From Paenibacillus polysaccharolyticus (GTDB lineage: Bacteria > Bacillota > Bacilli > Paenibacillales > Paenibacillaceae), in the NCBI RefSeq assembly GCF_900102085.1, contig NZ_FMVM01000010.1, positions 62,001 through 126,000 of the forward strand: a stretch of 64,000 nucleotides of DNA. Reading direction: 5' to 3'. A program made the translations under genes and the position numbers. Shown piece by piece: positions 60,142 through 64,000 of this stretch. The notes under the pieces are model-generated. The model searched no databases. It saw only the letters and a program-made list of their open reading frames with translations, and was not told where the DNA came from. Positions within the stretch are counted from its first letter, which is position 1. The number at the start of each line of letters is the position of its first letter.

Positions 60142-60160
60142 GGCACCAAAAAGTGCGTAC
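60142..60160. promoter_or_regulatory. HxlR-type operator copy upstream of the tautomerase-namA pair
   Basis: GGCACCAAAAAGTGCGTAC is the reverse complement of GTACGCACTTTTTGGTGCC, which differs at one position from the second ytcD/ytbD operator repeat at 19743-19760. It lies 56 nt before the tautomerase ATG, where a promoter is expected. Within 59880-60215 I see no gene, only this site and a small ATCCTA-TTGG-TAGGAT hairpin at 60044-60059. Confidence 0.6.
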
Positions 60161-60215
60161 TTGAATTTTTGAACCTCAGGTTCATAATAGCTATGAAGAA
60201 AGGATGTGTTAGATC

Positions 60216-60410
60216 ATGCCATTTATTACAGTGAAGATGCTGGAAGGCAAAACGAAGGAGCAGAAGCGCCAGTTGATCGAACGAATGACCGAGGTTGCTT
60301 GCGATACGCTGGGTGTGGAAGCGAGTAAGGTCTTTATTTTCATAGAGGATTTGGAGAAAGATAACTACGGTAAAAACGGGAAGATGTTCTCCGATCAGGA
60401 ACCAAACTGA
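60216..60410 (+). CDS. 4-oxalocrotonate tautomerase-family enzyme
   Basis: 64 residues. M-P-F-I-T-V start with the catalytic Pro that becomes residue 1 after Met removal; KTKEQKRQLIERMTEVACDTLGV and VFIFIEDLEKDNYGKNGK follow the family pattern including the downstream Arg/Lys region. Precedes namA by 74 nt on the same strand and probably shares its promoter; both act on alpha,beta-unsaturated carbonyls or enols. Confidence 0.85.
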   Translation: MPFITVKMLEGKTKEQKRQLIERMTEVACDTLGVEASKVFIFIEDLEKDNYGKNGKMFSDQEPN

Positions 60411-60484
60411 TTAAGTTCAGGCGGATGACATGTTCACCCAACTAAGCTACAAATATAGACTATGGATAGGAGTTGTACTCAACA

Positions 60485-61519
60485 ATGACAGAGCAATTAT
60501 TCTCACCTTATCAATATAAAAGCTTAGCGTTACAGAACCGTGTCGTTATGGCACCGATGTGCCAATATTCGGTTACGGCGAAGGATGGCATCCCGAATGA
60601 TTGGCATCAGGTTCACTATGTGAGCCGTGCTGTGGGTGGAACAGGACTTATTATTATTGAAATGACAGACGTTGACCCGGACGGACGGATTACAGACAAT
60701 GATCTGGGGATTTGGTCAGACGAACACATCCCCGCCTTCGCCAAGCTGGTAGACGGAATGCATGCTTACGGCTCTAAAGTGGCGATCCAGATCGCACATG
60801 CAGGACGTAAAGCCGAGGATGCGCCCCAGCCTGTTGCTCCTTCTGTTGTCACGTTTCCGGGAGAACAATATAAAGAGCCGCGCGCATTGACCACCGAAGA
60901 AGCGGAAGCGATGGTGCAGAAGTTCGCAGATGGTGTGCGTCGTGCGGTTCAAGCGGGTGTAGATGCAATCGAGCTGCATGGTGCACACGGTTATCTGATT
61001 CACCAATTTCACTCTCCGCTGATGAATCATCGCGAGGATGTGTATGGACAAGATCTGTCTCGTTTTGGTGTAGAGGTGATTCGTGCGGTGAAAAAAGAAA
61101 TGCCTGCTGACATGCCGCTCATTATGCGAATTTCTGCGGTGGAGTATGCGGACGGCGGGTATGATCTCGATCATACCATCGAGATTGGCCGTGCCTATCA
61201 GGAAGCAGGCGTGGACATGTTCCATATCAGCTCGGGCGGTGAAGGGCCATCCGGTCAGCGTAAACCCGGGAACTATCCGGGGTATCAGGTTCCTTTTGCC
61301 CGTCGTTTTCGGGACGAGTTGAAGGCACCTGTAATCGCTGTAGGCATGTTGGAGGAAGCGGCACTGGCACAGGCCGTAATCGGCAACGGTGATGCTGATC
61401 TGGTTGCCATTGGCAGAGGCATGTTACGTGACCCGTACTGGGCCAATCATGCTGCTCTTGAACTAGGTGTCAGCAAAGAGCAGGCGGCGATTGCCGAGCA
61501 ATATTCTCGGGGATATTGA
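60485..61519 (+). CDS. namA: NADPH dehydrogenase NamA (Old Yellow Enzyme family)
   Basis: 344 residues from ATG 60485 (ATAGGAG upstream). FMN-dependent ene-reductase of the YqjM class: PMCQYSVTAKDGIPNDWH contains the redox-tuning Cys of YqjM-type enzymes, AIQIAHAGRKA and ELHGAHGYLIHQFHSPLMNHRED contain substrate-binding His residues, and VIAVGM ... LVAIGRGMLRDPYW the FMN phosphate site. It reduces electrophilic alkenes, quinones and nitro-compounds. The HxlR-type operator upstream suggests it is part of the same electrophile response as ytbD/ytbE. Confidence 0.92.
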   Translation: MTEQLFSPYQYKSLALQNRVVMAPMCQYSVTAKDGIPNDWHQVHYVSRAVGGTGLIIIEMTDVDPDGRITDNDLGIWSDEHIPAFAKLVDGMHAYGSKVAIQIAHAGRKAEDAPQPVAPSVVTFPGEQYKEPRALTTEEAEAMVQKFADGVRRAVQAGVDAIELHGAHGYLIHQFHSPLMNHREDVYGQDLSRFGVEVIRAVKKEMPADMPLIMRISAVEYADGGYDLDHTIEIGRAYQEAGVDMFHISSGGEGPSGQRKPGNYPGYQVPFARRFRDELKAPVIAVGMLEEAALAQAVIGNGDADLVAIGRGMLRDPYWANHAALELGVSKEQAAIAEQYSRGY

Positions 61520-61606
61520 TGGTGTGGTGGCTTACGCTTCCTATCAGGAAGCAGGGCACCGGGTACTAGGAAAGCCATGCTATAGTGCTTAGCGGCCGTG
61601 GAGAGC

Positions 61607-61803
61607 GCTAACGATCAGGAGAAACCTTATTTAGGCGAATTTAGCCATTCCTATTTTCTAACGATCAGCAGAGACGTTATTTAGCCTATTTTGCTTCAAT
61701 GGGAACTGTTTTTCAGGTTTTTCGATGAAATAAGCTCACTGGAGATCGTTAGAATTTGGAAAGCCTCGTTTAGGGGCAAATAAGGCCCGTGGTGATCGTT
61801 AGA
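61607..61803 (+). repeat. 197-bp four-unit inverted element, copy C
   Basis: Units at 61607 and 61657 (direct), 61728 and 61778 (inverted), each 26 nt; offsets 0, 50, 121, 171 as in copies A and B. It lies 87 nt after the namA stop. Unit sequences follow the same TCTAACGATC...TATTT pattern with a G in place of the first T in unit 1. The spacer sequences are unrelated in detail to those of A and B. Confidence 0.9.
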
Positions 61804-61934
61804 ATTTCTGCATCCTATTTTCTTGAATTGTTAGTGTATCGTTGGTAAGGCGTTCGTGGTGGCCAATTTGATGAACCATCGTTATTTGGTGCATATCTTA
61901 TGGGTAGTTCAAATCGTGCACCAAACTCATATAA

Positions 61935-62702
61935 CTATTTCTTGCGTCTTGCTTCATAGACGAACTTTTGACTGGATTGTGTGGGGGCTTGCTCGGGATC
62001 AAAGTCTGTATAGACTTCGATATCGGTGAATCCAATCTTCTCCAGCACAAGACGTAACTCCTCCACACCATACCATCTTAAGGTGAGTTCCTGCATCTCC
62101 GTGCCCACGAGTTTACCTTGGTGCCATTGTTCATAGCGAATCAGGTTTGTTTTATACTGGTGCAACAGATTGATTTCGGTCGTTCTCACTTCAATGGTAA
62201 TCGTGTCACCGCCTGGTAAGCGAACAGTAGATGTATCAATGGAAGCGGGCTTCGTCACGTCAGGCAAAAAGAGATCAAAGATTAACCTGCCCCCTGCCTC
62301 TAAGTGATCATACAGATTCTGCAGGATTCGAATAGAAGTACGACGATCCTGAATAAGCATCAGTGAGCCGCTTGGAATAATAATGGCTTCGTAACGATAG
62401 GGAAGCTGCAAATTTTCAAGATCGGCTACAAACAGCTCAGGCATAGGTAGATTACGTTCGGTGCATCGGGAACGGCAGGACTTAACCATAGCTTCTGAAT
62501 AATCGACTCCATCAACTTTCAACCCTGTTTCGAGTAATGGAATGAGCATTCGGCCAGAACCTGACATTGCTTCAAGAATGCGTCCGTTGCAATGCTGCAG
62601 CAGGTTGCTGTAAAATTCGATATCGCCTCCCAAGGAGTATCCGATGGGCTTGGTAATATCGTATACCTTGGTGCATAAAGGGCCGTAATAACTGAATGAC
62701 AT
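61935..62702 (-). CDS. Class I SAM-dependent methyltransferase
   Basis: 255 residues. SAM motif I ILEAMSGSGRMLIPLLE, motif II acidic residue in VDGVDYSEAM, FVADLENLQLP and IIIPSGSLMLI as motif IV, and LEAGGRLIFDLFLPD. The C-terminal about 100 residues include LRWYGVEELRLVLEKIGFTDIEVYTDF, typical of Methyltransf_25 small-molecule enzymes. Substrate unknown. A shared about 195-nt gap separates it from the divergent SRPBCC gene. Confidence 0.85.
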   Translation of the reverse strand: MSFSYYGPLCTKVYDITKPIGYSLGGDIEFYSNLLQHCNGRILEAMSGSGRMLIPLLETGLKVDGVDYSEAMVKSCRSRCTERNLPMPELFVADLENLQLPYRYEAIIIPSGSLMLIQDRRTSIRILQNLYDHLEAGGRLIFDLFLPDVTKPASIDTSTVRLPGGDTITIEVRTTEINLLHQYKTNLIRYEQWHQGKLVGTEMQELTLRWYGVEELRLVLEKIGFTDIEVYTDFDPEQAPTQSSQKFVYEARRKK

Positions 62703-62897
62703 TGTATAATACCTCCACTAGTAAGTATGTTTAAAACAGAAGTGTGGAAGGTAAATTCTTGCGGAACTATCCCTTCCGGCAACCGTGTTTGGAAATGGAT
62801 TTTTCAGAGCAGACTATCATAGGAATCACACACCTTATATGTAAGATAAACCCATTATAGGTTGAGTTAGAAAAAAGCGTCAAGGAGGTAACCCTGA

Positions 62898-63317
62898 ATG
62901 GAGTCGTCACCAACGGCATTACCGGATATTAAGGAAGAACTTGTATTGAGGGCATCTTTTGAAAAAGTATGGCCTAAGGTCTCGACAGCAGAAGGCCTGG
63001 GTTCGTGGTTTATGCCCAGCGATTTGGAGCCAGTCGAAGGACATGAATTCACACTGGAAGCAGGGCCTTTTGGACAATCCCCTTGCCAAGTAATTGAAGT
63101 GCAACCGCAACAGAAGCTGAGCTTTCGCTGGGGAAAAGATTGGACGTTAACATTTGAACTTGCAGAACAAGCGGAAGGCACCCATTTTACATTGATTCAC
63201 AGCGGCTGGGATGCGGATAAACTGACTGAATTCGGACAGGCTCATGCGGTGATCCGTGAACGTATGGCTCAAGGTTGGGCCGGTCTTGTGCAGAAGCTAG
63301 CAGAGGCCGTCAAATAA
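62898..63317 (+). CDS. SRPBCC-fold (AHSA1/START-like) protein
   Basis: 139 residues; AAGGAGGT precedes the ATG. AHSA1 pattern: LVLRASFEKVWPKVSTAEGLGSWFMP, then a beta-sheet (KLSFRWGKDWTLTFELAEQAEGTHFTLIHSGW) and a long C-terminal helix (MAQGWAGLVQKLAEAVK). This fold binds hydrophobic ligands; the ligand is unknown. Confidence 0.85.
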   Translation: MESSPTALPDIKEELVLRASFEKVWPKVSTAEGLGSWFMPSDLEPVEGHEFTLEAGPFGQSPCQVIEVQPQQKLSFRWGKDWTLTFELAEQAEGTHFTLIHSGWDADKLTEFGQAHAVIRERMAQGWAGLVQKLAEAVK

Positions 63318-63407
63318 AGCTTAAACCAGCCAACACAAATATCACGAAATGTATGATGTGCGTCGCGTATCCTACGTGCCTACGTACCCTACCCTAAGAG
63401 CATCCCT

Positions 63408-63462
63408 AAGCCCCGGCTTCTCCCTGGTTTCCATCTGGCGAGAATAGTTCGGGGCTTTTTGG
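63408..63462 (+). terminator. Terminator after the SRPBCC gene
   Basis: AAGCCCCG pairs with CGGGGCTT across a 34-nt loop, followed by TTTTGG. The remainder of 63318-63633 has no gene. Confidence 0.7.
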
Positions 63463-63633
63463 CCTGCCGCCCTACCATAAGAAAGCCTTAAAAGTATTTT
63501 TTTGCTATGAAATGAGCTAAAACTGTTCATGAACTATTTCCGTGAGCACCGGAAACGTGTAACATGGATCTATAGAAAAAAATCGACAAAAAGTGATATC
63601 TGTCGCTGTAATGAGCGTGGAAGGAATACATAG

Positions 63634-64000
63634 ATGAGAAAACACTGGATCATGTTGACGCTAAGTTTCATTTGTGTTGTTCTGCTTCCACTGGGATGGA
63701 TCGCCCAGGTATGGATCAGTGAGCGGGACAATCCTCAGGTTATAGAGGGGCGTATAGATCTACGTCAATGGGATTTCAGCCAGGAAGGTGCCGCTCGGTT
63801 AAATGGCATCTGGAACTACTATCCTGACAAGCTGCTCGGTCCGGAAGATTTTGAAGCGGATATGTCAGGCCGCAGACCCTTGTCCGCTCCTATGGATGTT
63901 CGGGTTCCGTCCAAATGGAATGCAGCACTTGGAAAAGGACAAGGTTATGGAACATATCACTTGCAAGTGCGACTCACCCCTAGCCACTTACAAAAGCGTT
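63634..64000 (+). CDS. 7TMR-DISM-type sensor protein, N-terminal part
   Basis: An open frame from ATG 63634 (GGAAGGA upstream) to the right edge, 122 residues visible. Basic start and hydrophobic signal/anchor (MLTLSFICVVLLPLGWIAQVW), then the beginning of a 7TMR-DISM extracellular domain: GRIDLRQWDFSQEGAARLNGIWNYYPDKLL, VRVPSKWNAALGKGQGYGTYHLQVRL. Proteins with this domain usually continue with seven membrane spans and a histidine kinase, GGDEF or cyclase output, all of which lie outside the window here. Confidence 0.7.
   Translation, partial: MRKHWIMLTLSFICVVLLPLGWIAQVWISERDNPQVIEGRIDLRQWDFSQEGAARLNGIWNYYPDKLLGPEDFEADMSGRRPLSAPMDVRVPSKWNAALGKGQGYGTYHLQVRLTPSHLQKR

Noticed and set aside
2..64000. 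tRNA, rRNA, insertion sequences, prophage or integrative elements
   Set aside because: No conserved rRNA/tRNA stretches, transposase or integrase motifs were seen by eye; a dedicated tRNA or IS scan could not be run.

Overview
The window reads as a stretch of Paenibacillus-type chromosome (low-to-mid GC Firmicute, endospore former). This is inferred from two Spo0E-family phosphatases, a YtcD/YtbD/YtbE-type cluster, a GlnL-type regulator, strong AGGAGG ribosome sites, CcpA (cre) sites, frequent GTG/TTG starts and a large pectin-degradation repertoire. Genes are intact and densely packed. I see no rRNA, tRNA, prophage, transposase or CRISPR array. Both window ends cut genes (a MarR-type regulator at the left, a 7TMR-DISM-type sensor at the right).

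Layout. 0.3-3.9 kb: an exopolysaccharide operon (GH8-like protein, degenerate GGDEF protein that keeps its c-di-GMP I-site, 47-residue membrane peptide, processive GT2 synthase). 4-8 kb: methyltransferase, stand-alone ABC ATPase, fosmidomycin-type MFS pump and divergent AraC regulator. 8.2-15.6 kb: a pectin/rhamnogalacturonan uptake and catabolism operon (two permeases, binding lipoprotein, LacI regulator, GH105 hydrolase, cytosolic pectinesterase) whose leader carries a promoter, a cre site and two palindromic operators. 15.7-17.3 kb: HTH-TPR regulator, a possible tiny hydrophobic peptide and Spo0E. 17.4-23.8 kb: ytbE/ytbD/ytcD redox-stress cluster, AIM24-like protein, MarR regulator, aldo/keto reductase and LCP cell-wall ligase. 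24-29 kb: DUF2339 membrane protein, small secreted or membrane proteins, FHA-winged-helix regulator and an anchored methyltransferase. 29.8-36.2 kb: a putative surface system (beta-helix lipoprotein, DUF4956 membrane protein, VTC-type polyphosphate polymerase domain) divergent from a two-component system. 37-45.6 kb: SDR/TetR pair, then nitrite assimilation (nirB-nirD-nirC-cobA) divergent from an ANTAR regulator and a TrpD2-like protein. 45.6-53 kb: thioesterase, SatP-type acetate transporter and a 1734-residue secreted rhamnogalacturonan esterase-lyase. 53-64 kb: Spo0E, GlnL/glnT pair, soluble MCP, Crp/Fnr regulator, pepT, tautomerase plus NamA ene-reductase, methyltransferase, SRPBCC protein and the start of a sensor.

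The most notable non-genic content is as follows. (1) Three dispersed 197-bp elements (29.28, 36.65 and 61.61 kb) each consist of two 26-nt units followed by two inverted units, with exactly the same 26-24-26-45-26-24-26 geometry although the spacers differ. (2) Two copies of a roughly 200-240-bp hairpin-forming repeat (13.1 and 46.3 kb) show compensatory base changes. (3) The nirB leader combines a GlnR/TnrA box over the -35, two ANTAR-type hexaloop hairpins and an overlapping terminator, opposite the ANTAR regulator gene. (4) A nearly identical HxlR-type operator lies both in the ytcD/ytbD intergenic region and 40 kb away, upstream of the tautomerase-namA pair.

The genes suggest a plant-debris saprophyte. 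The secreted RG lyase/acetylesterase produces oligosaccharides, the ABC system imports them (probably energised by an ATPase encoded elsewhere), GH105 and CE8 finish them in the cytosol, and LacI and CcpA control the system. Nitrite reduction is governed both by nitrogen status and by ANTAR antitermination.
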